From Salvelinus alpinus (taxonomy: Eukaryota > Chordata > Actinopteri > Salmoniformes > Salmonidae), in NCBI RefSeq assembly GCF_045679555.1, contig NC_092115.1, positions 36,836,728 to 36,900,727 of the forward strand: a stretch of 64,000 bases of DNA, read 5' to 3'. Below are positions 23,065 to 54,415 of the stretch, piece after piece. The position numbers and the translations under genes are program-made. Below the pieces are notes generated by a model. It saw nothing but the letters and a program-made list of their open reading frames with translations. It was not told the origin of the DNA and searched no databases. Position 1 is the stretch's first letter, and the number at the start of each line of letters is the position of its first letter.

Positions 23065-24669
23065 CAGTGGGGCAAAAAAGTATTTAGTCAGCCACCAATT
23101 GTGCAAGTTCTCCCACTTAAAAAGATGAGAGAGGCCTGTAATTTTCATCATAGGTACACTTCAACTATGACAGACAAAATGAGAAAAGAAATTCCAGAAA
23201 ATCACATTGTAGGATTTTTTATGAATTTATTTGCAAATTATGGTGGAAAATAATTATTTGGTCAATAACAAAGGTTTATCTCAATACTTTCTTATATACC
23301 CTTTGTTGGCAATGACAGAGGTCAAACGTTTTCTGTAAGTCTTCACAAGGTTTTCACACACTGTTGCTGGTATTTTGGCCCATTCCTCCATGCAAATCTC
23401 CTCTAGAGCAGTGATGTTTTGGGGCTGTTGCTGGGCAACACGGACTTTCAACTCCCTCCAAAGATTTTCTATGGGGTTGAGATCTGGAGACTGGCTAGGC
23501 CACTCCAGGACCTTGAAATGCTTCTTACGAAGCCACTCCTTCGTTGCCCGGGCGGTGTGTTTGGGATCATTGTCATGCTGAAAGACCCAGCCACGTTTCA
23601 TCTTCAATGCCCTTGCTGATGGAAGGAGGTTTTCACTCAAAATCTCACGATACATGGCCCCATTCATTCTTTCCTTTACACGGATCAGTCGTCCTGGTCC
23701 CTTTGCAGAAAAACAGCCCCAAAGCATGATGTTTCCACCCCCATGCTTCACAGTAGGTATGGTGTTCTTTGGATGCAACTCAGCATTCTTTGTCCTCCAA
23801 ACACGACGAGTTGAGTGTTTACCAAAAAGTTATATTTTGGTTTCATCTGACCATATGACATTCTCCCAATCTTCTTCTGGATCATCCAAATGCTCTCTAG
23901 CAAACTTCAGACGGGCCTGGACATGTACTGGCTTAAGCAGGGGGACACGTCTGGCACTGCAGGATTTGAGTCCCTGGCGGCGTAGTGTGTTACTGATGGT
24001 AGGCTTTGTTACTTTGGTCCCAGCTCTCTGCAGGTCATTCACTAGGTCCCCCCGTGTGGTTCTGGGATTTTTGCTCACCGTTCTTGTGATCATTTTGACC
24101 CCACGGGGTGAGATCTTGCGTGGAGCCCCAGATCGAGGGAGATTATCAGTGGTCTTGTATGTCTTCCATTTCCTAATAATTGCTCCCACAGTTGATTTCT
24201 TCAAACCAAGCTGCTTACCTATTGCAGATTCAGTCTTCCCAGCCTGGTGCAGGACTACAATTTTGTTTCTGTTGTCCTTTGACAGCTCTTTGGTCTTGGC
24301 CATAGTGGAGTTTGGAGTGTGACTGTTTGATGTTGTGGACAGGTGTCTTTTATACTGATAACAAGTTCAAACAGGTGCCATTAATACAGGTAACGAGTGG
24401 AGGACAGAGGATCCTCTTAAAAAAGAAGTTACAGGTCTGTGAGAGCCAGAAATCTTGCTTGTTTGTAGGTGACCAAATACTTATTTTCCACCATAATTTG
24501 CAAATAAATTCATAAAAAATCCTACAATGTGATTTTCTGGATTTTTTTTCCTCATTTTGTCTGTCATAGTTGAAGTGTACCTATGATGACAATTACAGGC
24601 CTCTCTCATCTTTTTAAGTGGGAGAACTTGCACAATTGGTGGCTGACTAAATACTTTTTTGCCCCAATG
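23065..24669 (-). mobile_element. Full-length Tc1 element in lifeguard intron
   Basis: A 1605-bp element flanked by TA, with inverted ends of about 205 bases beginning CA(G/T)TGGGGCAAAAAAGTATT. The two ends differ at only a handful of positions. It carries a transposase frame on the minus strand, the same direction as the host gene, and lies wholly within the last intron, a few bases from the donor at 24692-24693. Confidence 0.95.
23281..24303 (-). pseudogene. Tc1 transposase, one nonsense codon
   Basis: A 340-codon frame that is open except for TAA at codon 158 (23830-23832). Residues 1-120 form the paired-like DNA-binding region, with two helix-turn-helix segments ([20 protein letters not shown] and [16 protein letters not shown]). 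The catalytic triad is intact: Asp153 in WSDETK, Asp244 in FQHDND and Glu279 in NPIENLW, a DD34E spacing. Length equals that of the related copy at 39723-40745. It cuts and pastes DNA between its own terminal repeats in the nucleus. The nonsense change makes this copy defective unless read through. Confidence 0.92.
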
Positions 24670-25566
24670 TACAACATTGAGTGAGTTCTGTACCAGTGAG
24701 AAGAGCAGGGCTCCCAGAGATCCATAGACTATCTGCAGCACATTGGAGTAGAAGAAACAGAAGAAGCTGAACATGAGAAGGTCCACTGCCAGCACCAGCA
24801 GGCTGCCATTACAAAGTATGAAGTCCACTTGAGTCTGCAGACCAAAGAGAGGAGAGTGAGTAACTTTTATTTCTGAATTCCAAAGCGACCCTGGGCAATA
24901 TGGTATTTGTTGTCCAATAAGCTAGATCACTGGGGGGTCAGCCTGACCACAAACTGATGTGGTATGGTCGATTTGGAATTAACCATAATATCATGTTTTT
25001 AGTGATTTGAAAAGCCAGTCTGACCTGGGCTGAGAAGATGATAATGTTGAAGGAGAGGACCACTGTTGCTCCCATGGCGACGACTACAGCAGTGTTGTCG
25101 AATGAGGCCACAGTGCCGACCACTGACTAGAGGCAGTACACACACCATAAAACTTAAAATAACACTCACTCAAAGTGCAACTAAGTTCTAGGAGAATGTA
25201 TTTGGCATTAACCAATAAGGAACTGTGAATACAGTAAGATACACTTATAACCATTACCGGTAACTTCACTTTTTAAATAATGTTTGTGAACACATCTAAA
25301 AAACTATTGTATAGTTTATATCTATACGTGAACAGATAAACCTAGAGCTCAATTCAGTCTAACCCACACTTCAGTATTTACTTAGTGACTTTGCATGGGC
25401 CAGTTTGCCAATCGCTGGTCTAGCTAGTTGTGATGGGGTTGTGTTTATGTGTTTGTGCGTGCGTGCGTGCGTGTGACCCACCAGGTTCCAGGGATGGCTA
25501 CTGCTAAATGAGCTGCAGCAGATGAGGCAGATGGCCACTGAAGCAAACAGGATGGAGGAGCTGAGG

Positions 25567-25683
25567 TAAATCAAATGTTATTTGTCACATGCTTCGTAAA
25601 CAACTGGTGTGAACTTAACAGTACAATGCTTACTTACGGGTCCTTCCCAACAATGCAGAGAAAGAAAATGGAGAAATAATATA
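25567..25683 (-). mobile_element. LINE family 3 tail inside a coding exon
   Basis: About 117 bases starting AAATCAAATGTTATTTGTCA and containing AATGCTTACTTACGGG and CCAACAATGCAG, as in 5930-6170. On the minus strand lifeguard coding sequence runs up to it (AACATATGGACCAT) and resumes right after (ACCTCAGCTCCTCC). Joining the flanks restores the peptide order HMDHFY-LSSSILFAS seen in relatives. A stop follows inside the insert. Confidence 0.75.
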
Positions 25684-26509
25684 AAAATGGTCCATATGTT
25701 GCTCTGCACCGCTGCCCTCACCATACTGGAGAAAGTGTACACACACAATGCTGAAGGTCACCAGCAACTGCAGAGTCACAACACTGAACACCTGCACAGG
25801 TAGAACGACAGGGTTACCATTAGCCCCTTGGCAGGTTACCAAGAAACTTAGGGCTCCAAGACCAAATCTCTCAGACATATCAGTATAAACCTTTCTGATA
25901 TAAGGCTTCCGTATTGTCTCGTCGTCAAAAGATGACACCAATAGGATGGCGTCTGTCACTCTCTGGTGGAGAGGATCCTTTGTGAGTGACAGAACAACAG
26001 TCTCATACTATTGGCCATGACAAAACTGGAATATTGTAGTGACTTTTCAGTGGTCATGTAACCCAACAAGTGAATTCAACGGACATACATTATTCCAGCA
26101 GAAATGTTCAATTTTGCATTAACATTTTATTGTAGTTGGCAGTAATATGAGGAAAGACATTAATAATCCACCAGCATGATAGTTTCCCCTCTTTCCTTGC
26201 TATTGCAGAACAGGATAGATAGTTACCTGGCTCTCCCACATGGTTACACTCTCCAGGTGGGAGGGGTTTGAAGTCCACCCATGCCTGTAGTGGGTACAGG
26301 ACTGGGGGGTAGAGTAGGGCATACTGAGCCTCTGTGGGCGTGGGGTACTTCTGTGCATCTGTCATTCTGAGCGAGAGCGTAGTGTGAAGAGGAGTGGGTT
26401 GGAAGAGACTGATGTTTGGAGGAAAATATAGAGTGCTTAGATGATATCAAAAGGCCTGTGAGAAAAGAGATGTGAGATACTAGCCTGGGGGTTTCCACTG
26501 TCCACATGA

Positions 26510-27640
26510 GGAACCTGGAATTGAGTAAACCTTCATAAAGAAATGTAACAGTTACATGTCAGAACAATGATGCAACAATAACATCCTTGCATTTATGACC
26601 AATTCAGGATACTGTGTGTTAATATTACCAATGAATGTTTTGTATTAGTGTTCTCACTGACATGTTGTTTTGTCTATAGATGTGTGTGAATGCAGATATT
26701 TCTCAGTAACTACAGTTCTCAATAACAGGAATCAGTAGGTCAAACCACTGGGATAAACTGAATTCAAAAACGTAAATATCTTTCCTTCTAAAATAAAATA
26801 TTATAATTTGTATTTTATTTTTTACAAATGACAACTGGAAAACTAACCCCAAAAAGATGAAATCCCTTATTTTACTATAGCATTCATACACAATTAGATC
26901 ATATGTTTGTATTGTCCAATTGATTTCATTATTTTGTCCAAACTGGCACATCATCCGCTACAAACTGGAGATTTTTGACAACCCCCAAATGATGTCATCT
27001 TAGTTCAGTCATTGAAGTAGTGGACCAATTGGGAGATGACTAACTGAGCACTTAGCTTCTTTATACCTGGGTTTCACTTGTGCTAAACCTCAATTACCGC
27101 ACTGTACTTCCTGTGTAGTGGAGTGATGATCTAGTGTCTAGCCTACACACAGACTGGCACTTTGCTGTTTGACTCAGACTGAGAAACTGGAACTTCTACC
27201 TCCACCTTTAGCAGCTTGTGCCCTTTTGGGTTATTTCCAGAACTGAAATGTCACTGACAGTGATGGTGAACTAAGGCCTTGTTCACCCTGCAGGCCTTAA
27301 TGCTCAAATCAATGTAGTTTTTAAAATCCATTTTGGACTACTGACTGTCCAAACAGCAAGTTACAAGTGGCCAAATAGAATTTGTGTGTATTCAGACAGC
27401 ATTCATTTGCTGACAAGGCTACGCTTGTTGTCATAATAACAATGAGTGTGTGCAGTGGGGTAGGCTGACTGGTGGTGGTGCTCAGGGTTCCTATCAGAAG
27501 TTATGTAGCAAGCTAAGGTGACAATACATGCCATGGACGTTCCCCAGTTGCTTTGAATGCTCAAAATCATAGGGGGGAGAACACATTTAAAGCCTCAAAG
27601 GATAAGATGATCCAACTTTCAAAACTAGTCCTTTTTGGCT
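26510..27640. other. No gene seen (upstream of lifeguard)
   Basis: Non-coding. A TTTCTCACAG splice-acceptor-like site at 26456-26465 on the minus strand would start a 5' UTR exon for the lifeguard transcript. The 83-residue minus ORF at 26703-26954 has no recognisable domain. The promoter itself was not identified. Confidence 0.35.
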
Positions 27641-27649
27641 AGCGACAGC

Positions 27650-27770
27650 AGTCAACAAGCGAACTAGTCACAGCAGTCAACTAGCTAGCTAGCCATAGCA
27701 GTCAACTAGCTAGCTAGCCACAGCAGTCAACTAGCTAGCTAGCCACAGCAATCAACTAGCTAGCTAGGTA
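27650..27770 (+). repeat. Minisatellite with CTAGCTAG core
   Basis: Four to five tandem units of about 30 bases: CACAGCAGTCAACTAGCTAG with variations (ACTAGTCACAGC, AGCCATAGCAG, AGCCACAGCAA). Unit ends overlap in the palindromic CTAGCTAGCTAG. Confidence 0.85.
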
Positions 27771-27931
27771 CTATAGCTGTTTAGCTTTCTAGCACATTCA
27801 CTCATTTGTTTGTGAACAAGTCAGACTCCAGGAAAAATAACAGATTTGAATCGGGTATATAGGTTATGAAAATATATTGGATTTGAATCACTGCCAATGT
27901 GAACACGGCTTAAGTGATAGATCATACAGTG

Positions 27932-28540
27932 CCTTCAGAAAGTATTCATACCCCTTGACCTATTCCACATTTTGTTGTTAGTCTGAATACAAAATGTATT
28001 AAATATTTTTTTTCTCACCCATCTACACACAATACCCCTTAATGATAAAGTGAAAACATGTTTTAGACATTTTTGCAAATGTATTAAATGAAATACAAAA
28101 ATTCAATTTACATAAGTATTCCCACCCGAGTCTACTTTGTAGAAGCACCATTGGCAGCGATTACAGCTGTGTCTTTCTGGTGAGAGCATTCCACACCTGG
28201 ATTGTGGAACATTTGCCTATTATTCTTTAAAAATTCTTCAAGCTCTGTCAAATTGGTTGTTGATCATGGCTAGTTAGGAAGGACACCTGTATCTTTGTAG
28301 TGACTGGGTGTTTTGATGCTTTTTTAAAAACTAATCTACCAATAGGTGCCCTTCTTTGCGAGGATTTGGAAAACCTCCCTGGTCTTTGAGGTTGAATGTG
28401 TGTTTGAAATACTTGACTGAGGAACAATACAGATAATTGTATGTGTGGGGTATAGAGATGAGGTAATCATTCAAAAATACTTGTAAAGGAGAGCCACAGT
28501 CGGTGCAATGTGTGCACGAAAACATTTTGCTCAAAACATT
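27932..28540 (-). mobile_element. Old Tc1-like remnant (family of 38014)
   Basis: The left end CAGTGCCTTCAGAAAGTATTC follows TA at about 27930. The internal segment GCATTGGCAGCGATTACAGCT-like near 28150 and the part GATGAGGTAATCATTCAAAAAT near 28458 match the element at 38014-41119 in reverse. The middle is deleted and the right terminus is missing. Confidence 0.7.
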
Positions 28541-30170
28541 GTTTTACCCTTTTTGTGTGTGCTTTACTGTTTTATACTTGCGATATCGCCTCTCACCAAG
28601 AAAAGTTTTTTTTTTTTTTTAATCACCAGAAGACGCCTTTAAAGGATTGAGTAACCAGTACCATATTTTTTTAAATCCAATGAATGCAGGAAGGAATATA
28701 ACATTTCACCATGGTTTAAAATTTAAAAAAATGTATGCTAGTTTCCATGTATGCTAGTCATTTACAGTAGATAACTGTGAATCTGTCACAGCAGTCAGCA
28801 TTGCCTATTTGGCAAAGACCATTAACAAACATGCCATGAAACAGTTATTAACAGTCCTCAAACACCTAAACAAGGACATTGACAAAACAGGGCTCAAAAG
28901 TATATTTATTGTAAAAAATACATATAAAACCAACTTTGAGACATACAAAAGATTGGAGCTTAGAAACAGTAAAATGAACAGACAAAGACCAAGCCAGTTT
29001 GAACTGCAATACATATTTACACTTTAATAAATACACATAATTGTTCTATTATACCAAAGAGAAGGCAGATTGTCCATATCTTGGGATGCAGATATCGCTG
29101 TGGTGACCTTAAACATTCTCATTGAATATATCAGCATAACCGTCACAAAGCTCAGCGTCTAGGAGGAACAGAACCCTGTGATTAAACGCCAAGAATACAA
29201 TACATAGAAAATATCATCCTTGGAGAATAGCTATGCTGCCAAGTAATAGCATTTGTAAAAATTGAGGTATTGCACCACACAGTTAAAAAGGGAGAGTAGT
29301 AAAGTAACATTTGGGGCTTCAGATTGTCCAGATTTTTACTGACAACCCTTTCGCCCACCCCCCCCCCCCCCCCTCAATGTACACAACAACATAATTATTC
29401 ATCATATTCACCACACACAAAAAAAGTACATTTAGGTCTAATGATCAATTCCTCTTTTTCACACACATCCCCTCCCACTGTTTCAGTTACACAGACATAC
29501 ATTCTTTTGGCGAAATTGTTTCTTTTTTGAAGTGGAAAGAGTAACATGCACAGGGCTGCCAGGGCACGACAGGTCGTAGCACCTCAGAGTGCAGGATGTG
29601 GTGCAAGAACTCTGGGAGATCATCCAATAGGAATGCTGAACAGGACTGATCCTCATGCTGGTCTACAGCAGTCTGCCCATACTTTGATAAACTCACTGTA
29701 GCGTCACCACTGATCCTCAGACTAGACTACACCATAGGAGCCTGGACAGACACAAACCTCTCACCAGGCAAAGGCAGCCAACACAGGCAACGGTAGCTTT
29801 TTTTAACACATATGGTAATAATACAATGTCTAAAAATCCTCTTATGGGGAAGGGTGGTGGCTTAATACAACAAATCCCCCCATCAGCTGTTCATTGCCTC
29901 CAGCGATGGGAAGCATGGGATAGGCGAGGCAGATGCCTCATGGCGTAATCATGCCCTAAAATACATCATCCCTCACATTGACATGAACGCAGCCAGATGG
30001 CCAGACAAGTGCATAGGGCCTGGTCCAACATTCCGGACTACACCCCAGACAGAGCGAGAGAGGCAGGGGGACGATGACCCACACACCACCACATGCCTTC
30101 AGCACGACAGGACGGGTTGGTCTCACTGAGAGGAGGGCCAAGTCATCGTAGCAGTATGTTTTTAATCACA
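28541..30170. other. No gene seen
   Basis: No exon was recognised. Contains a T run near 28607 and a C run at 29347-29374. The ORF at 28809-29027 (+) overlaps an antisense one, and 29487-29696 (-) has no recognisable domain. Possibly unique intergenic sequence. Confidence 0.35.
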
Positions 30171-30293
30171 CTGCTTTAGGAACAAAGTAGCACTATGGTC
30201 GTTCCACCTTAAAAAGGTGGAACGACCATAGTTGTGCTGGAACGATCATAGTGCTGCTGGAACGACCACAGTGCTACTTTGTTCCTAAAGCAG
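30171..30293. repeat. Fold-back repeat with 36-bp arms
   Basis: Arms 30171-30206 and 30258-30293 match at 35 of 36 positions in inverted orientation (CTGCTTTAGGAACAAAGTAG...). The centre has a second inner hairpin (GGTCGTTCCACCTT / AAGGTGGAACGACC, 30197-30227) and three direct copies of TGGAACGA(C/T)CA. Confidence 0.92.
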
Positions 30294-30571
30294 AGGAAAG
30301 AGGGTAGACATCAACCATCATAGTTTGTTCTGAAATAATTTCTGTTAGAAACATAAGATTAGCATTCGTGCAACATTATATTTTTGAAAGCTAATTGATT
30401 GCATCCAAATTGGGCATTTTCATTTATAGGATTCTTATAATATTTATTCAATATAGTACCTAACATCTGAATTGGGCCACACTTTCTTCAAACAATGAGT
30501 TAGACATGAGGAATCAAAAGGAATGGTCAAAAGCCAGGCACTGACCCCCCACCAGTCCCAACAAGTATATA

Positions 30572-32134
30572 CAGTGCCTTTGGAAAGTATTCAGACCCCT
30601 TGACTTTTTCCGCATTTTGTTAGGTTACAGCCTTATTCTAAAATCGATGAACATTTTTCCCCCCTCAATCTACACACAATACCCCATAATGACAATGCAA
30701 ACATTTTTTGTGGTTGACATTTGTTAATTTATTACAAAAAAACAACTGAAATATTCCACTTACACAAGTATTCAGACCATTTACTCAATACTTTGTTGAA
30801 GCACCTTTAGCAGTGATTACAGCCTCGAGTCTTCTTGGGTATGACACTACAAGCTTGGCACACCTGTATTTGGGAAGCTTCTCTCATTCTTCTCTGCAGA
30901 TCCTCTCAAGCTCTGTCAGGTTAGATGGGAAGCGTTGCTGCACAGCTATTTTCAGATCTCTCCAGAGATGTTCGATCGGGTTCAAGTCCAGGCTCTGGCT
31001 GGGCCACTCAAGGATATTCAGAGACTTGTCCGGAAGCAACTCCTGTATTGTCTTGGCTATGTGCTTAGGGTCGTTGTCCTGTTGGAAGGTGAACCTTCTC
31101 CCCAGTCTGAGGTCCTGAGCACTCTGAAGCAGGTTTTCAACAAGGATCTCTGATGTACTTAGCTCCGTTCATCTTTGCCTTGATCCTGACTAGTCTCCCA
31201 GTCCCTGCTGCTGAAAAACATCCCCACAGCATGATCCTGCCACCACCATGCTTCAATGTAGGAATGGTGCCAGGTTTCCTCCAGATGTGACGCTTGGCAT
31301 TCAGGTCAAAGAGTTCAATCTTGTTTTTCATGGTCAGAGTCTTTAGGTGCCTTTTGGCAAACTCCAAGCTGGCTGTCATGTACCTTTTACTAAGGAGATG
31401 CATACATCTGTCCACTACCATAAAGGCATGACTGGTAGAGTGCTGCAGAGATGGTTGTCCTTCTGGAAGGTTCTCCCATCTCCACAGAAAAACTCTGGAG
31501 CTCTGTCAGAGTGACCATCGGGTTCTTGGTCACCTCCCTGACCAAGGCCCTTCTCCCCGATTGCTCAGTTTGGCCGGGCGGCCAGCTCTAGGAAGAGTCT
31601 TGGTGATTCCAAACTTCTTCCATTTAAGAATGATGGAGGCCACTATTTTCTTGGGGACCTTCAATGCTGCAGACATTTTTTGGTACCCTTCCCCAGATCT
31701 GTGCCTCGACACAATCCTGTCTTCGAACTCTTCGGACAATTCCTTTGACATCATGGCTTGGTTTTTGCTCTGACATGCACTGTCAACTGTGGAACCTTAT
31801 ATAGACAGGTGTGTGCTTTTCCAAATCATGTCCAATTGATTGGAATCCACCTGTGGTAAATTCAATTAAGTAGTAGAAACATCAATGATGATCAATGGAA
31901 ACAGGATGCACCTGAGCTCAATTTCAAGTCTTATAGCAAAGGGTCTGAATACGTAAGTTATCTGTTGACAAATTTTCTTTCGCAATAAAAAAAAGAAAAA
32001 AAAAGCTTTTTCATTAAGGGGTATTGTGTGTAGATTTCTAAGGATTTTTAAAAATGTAATCCATTTTAGAATAAGGCTGTAACGAAACAAAATGTGGAAA
32101 AAGTCAAGGGGTCTGAATACTTTCCGAGGCACTG
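30572..32134 (-). mobile_element. Full-length classical salmonid Tc1
   Basis: 1563 bp between TA sites. Ends read CAGTGCCTTTGGAAAGTATT at the left and AATACTTTCCGAGGCACTG at the right. The transposase runs on the minus strand but is heavily damaged. The element lies between the lifeguard and ZNRF loci. Confidence 0.95.
31137..31754 (-). pseudogene. Tc1 transposase remnant
   Basis: The start (31754) opens MMSKELSEEFEDRIVSRHRS with an intact first helix-turn-helix (GEGYQKMSAALKVPKKIVAS) and a GRPAKLS AT-hook-like segment. The frame then shifts near 31555. The frame 31137-31421 continues with PGTIPTLKHGGGRIMLWGCF. In the first catalytic segment the expected WSDET part is deleted (KNKIELF follows TMK directly). 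The remaining catalytic region lower down is in other frames. Confidence 0.85.
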
Positions 32135-32139
32135 TAGTA

Positions 32140-33554
32140 TCAGTCCTCTGTGACAGACAAGTAGTGTCAGGAAAGTATTCAGGAACACTTATCTGTTTCT
32201 AACTACAGAAACGATTTCAGAACAATCTAAGATGGTGGGTGTCATGGCTTGCTGAAATGACATGTAACAACGCTAGGGTTAAAACAATCTCACCCAGAGG
32301 GTATAAGGGCACAAAGAACACACACACACCTCTCATTTACACAACCAGTGAGAAGTCTGCAGTTCGCCTCTGCTGTCCAGAGTCGGGCGCTGTCATCCAG
32401 GACATTGACTGTCCCCATTCGTCCACACCGCTATCACACATATATAAACACACACACACTACTGGTGTTACTAAATTAGCAACTGTGGTTCAATCAAGCA
32501 CACCTTATCTGAGAAGAAAGTTCAGCCTTGGGGTAAAAAGTGCTTAGTATGGGCATGACACCAGTACTATGGCCTGGGAAATGCCAACAACCTACTGTAG
32601 CTGCGGTAAAAGGCGCTAACACAGTGGGTTCAGCACCAACCAACCACACAAACTGACATCATCCGCTTTTAACTCCACAATCAACTCACACCCACCATCC
32701 TTCTCCTGAAATGTATCATGGTGACAATAGAAAACCACCTACAATCACTACTACAGCAAACCCATCCACAAAATAAAGCCCTGCTTTCCAACATCGGGCT
32801 ATAAAAAACAATGCATTGCAATATTTAAGCATGAACAGTTAACATTTTCAGAGCTGGGATGGTTATCTTTTATGGGCAGAAACATTTATTCACTGGAACG
32901 TGAATCTCTACCCAATATTGTTTTGCTACATCATAAAAGACAAAAATGACCTATCCCATATGGAAAAGTCCACATTAGGGGAAGAGGAATGCATGGGACA
33001 ACAGAAACACAAATTTTTCCTCTCCTCCTCGAGTTAAAAAGGACTTTCACGGGACTGTCAACCTGGTATGATAATATATCGATTTACCGTTTTTCTGGAG
33101 TGCAGCAGTTTATAGTTTGGGCTATGTTCACAGAGGAGAGGTGTCTGTCTATTCCAGCGGTAGTTAAAGTGGTCTGAGGTGAGCTCAAACAGACTGAACC
33201 AGCTCAAATGGACTGAACCAGGTCGAAGAGAAAAAAGTGGTCTGCGGTCGCATCCTTTTGGGGCTGTGTCTGGGTCAGTAAAATTAGGAGGCTTGCCTCT
33301 GGTATTTTTCTTTGCTGTAATATATTTGCTGCAATTATAGAAACATTGCAGTCTCCTGTGGGGGAAAAAAGTACATCAAATATTTATACTTTCCTCACAC
33401 TTGGAATGTAACTTCCTATTTCACATAATATTTTGTCCACACTAACTTCTACCCTGTTGGCTAGCGTGACATCATGGGGTTGGAATAAATGGGGTCATGA
33501 ACACGTACGTACCTGAGTCAGGTGTGTCCCTGAGCAGGACATGTGACCCATGAG
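32140..33554 (-). other. Probable ZNRF 3' UTR and flank
   Basis: No exon is seen here. Minus-strand sequence after the ZNRF stop codon runs about 665 bases to an AATAAA at 32885-32890. A repeat with CTAACTACAGAAA and AGATGGTGGGTGTCA words at 32190-32250 recurs at 52545-52590. Confidence 0.4.
32885..32890 (-). promoter_or_regulatory. Candidate poly(A) signal, ZNRF gene
   Basis: AATAAA on the minus strand (CCAGTGAATAAATG), about 665 bases downstream of the stop at 33555. Chosen because it is the first canonical hexamer I found in the presumed 3' UTR. Confidence 0.4.
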
Positions 33555-53440
<19,886 letters not shown>

Positions 53441-53790
53441 CTCTTTCGTTTTTACCCACAAAACAGGAGATTTGGCTAAAAATGTGTTATTTTAGAAATG
53501 TCTATTTAAATTCTTCCCACGAACTCTTAAATTATCTTTGTTCTATAAATAGAGTATTGTCAAACGGTTCCTTTCCTGTTTCTGAATCGTCTCTTCTCTC
53601 CACATTCAATTTTCTTTGACATCCCTCACGTCTGACTGCTTTTGGTTGCCAGCGGAAGTGAATTCAGTTTCATCTTCTTCTTCTTTGCGAACTAACTAAA
53701 TTGCGAACTACGCGCAAAAACGTGTATCGTCGCCACCAACTGGATGGTTGTGAAGAAATTTACAAAAGAAAAGTACGTTCCATTATAGGA
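53441..53790 (-). promoter_or_regulatory. Presumed ZNRF promoter/5' UTR
   Basis: Occupies the roughly 350 bases between the ZNRF start and the probable end (ATTAAA at 53801-53806) of the upstream same-strand ORF's transcript. No TATA box is clear. An upstream in-frame Met lies at 53461. Assignment is positional. Confidence 0.35.
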
Positions 53791-54012
53791 AAGAGAACAT
53801 TTTAATTAATCCACACAAACTACAAAATCATTTACAAAAATAAATAATATATATTCCCACTCCTTCAGACATTCAAAACTTCAAATCCCCTGCTCAGGCT
53901 CTGGGGCCTGAGAGTATGGCACTGCATGAGCCAGTACTCCATGTAGCTCCTCAGATGTCTTTTAATCCCAACGGGGAACATCAATGATGTCAATCTTTTT
54001 TAAAACAAATTT

Positions 54013-54312
54013 TCAACTTGCACAGTGCCATTCATCACCATTGCTATAAAAGCCAATAACCATATGATTCATCATACGAACATCGACCACTCCAAAAATA
54101 TTCTTTAGTATATCAATGTCAACTTCTTCCGACGCTCCAGAAATTACTCTTTTGACAGGTGCCCTGCTCCGTAGCTCAATGCACGACCCAGGATAATCAT
54201 CAACTTGAGTGAGGCCCAACACACATTCCTTCTGATCAGCACAAACACAATAAATCAAAACATGCGCACTTCTCGTGATCTTCACCGATGGTACTTTACC
54301 CAAAGCTTTCAT
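54013..54312 (-). CDS. Hypothetical 99-residue protein
   Basis: I do not recognise it. The composition is protein-like: mixed charge, alternating hydrophobic strands (SAHVLIYCVCADQKECVLGL; IDILKNIFGVVDVRMMNHMV) and few repeats. Met at 54310-54312 is preceded in frame by a TGA near 54330. Alternatively an AG at 54303-54304 (TATGAAAG) could be a splice acceptor, making this a last exon. About 200 bases downstream on the minus strand is ATTAAA (53801-53806), a variant poly(A) signal. It is not a recognisable transposon protein. It lies about 570 bases upstream of the ZNRF start on the same strand. A chance ORF is possible but less likely than for others of this size here. Confidence 0.5.
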   Translation of the reverse strand: MKALGKVPSVKITRSAHVLIYCVCADQKECVLGLTQVDDYPGSCIELRSRAPVKRVISGASEEVDIDILKNIFGVVDVRMMNHMVIGFYSNGDEWHCAS

Positions 54313-54415
54313 ACCAAGGTAAAGGCAGTTTCAAGTTGGATATTCAACTGATATTTACGCTTTCAAACCACTAGAGCCACAGACTCCAAATAAGTGTCAT
54401 GATGTTGGAAAAACA

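Larger units (their letters stand above)
22821..26365 (-). pseudogene. Lifeguard/TMBIM (BI-1 superfamily) gene, disrupted
   Basis: Lifeguard proteins are seven-helix membrane proteins of ER, Golgi and plasma membrane that modulate calcium and cell death. Recognisable exons, minus strand: 26227-26365 (Met, Pro-rich N-terminus), 25891-25958 (SFDDETIRKPYIRK), 25684-25791 plus 25482-25566 (VVTLQLLVTF to SSHPWNL), 25025-25126 (TVASFDNTAVVVAMG), 24694-24834 (TQVDFILCNG to YGSLGALLFSL), 22821-22973 (VIDCQLVMG, EEYVFGALVLYI, stop). GT donors and phases agree for the first, second, fourth and fifth. Damage: a LINE tail splits the third exon, about 10-13 residues after PWNL are unaccounted for, the last exon lacks an AG acceptor, and two residues (expected Thr-Asp in related proteins) are missing in the last helix. 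The closest relatives appear to be GRINA/FAIM2-type. A functional variant is unlikely but should be tested with RNA. Confidence 0.8.

Noticed and set aside
23654-24322. 222-residue plus-strand ORF
   Set aside because: It is antisense to the Tc1 transposase at 23281-24303 and has no domain of its own.
25630-25959. Continuous 109-residue ORF as a single-exon lifeguard protein
   Set aside because: It reads through the intron between 25792 and 25890 and into the LINE tail. Splice sites on both sides of the intron are clear and in phase.
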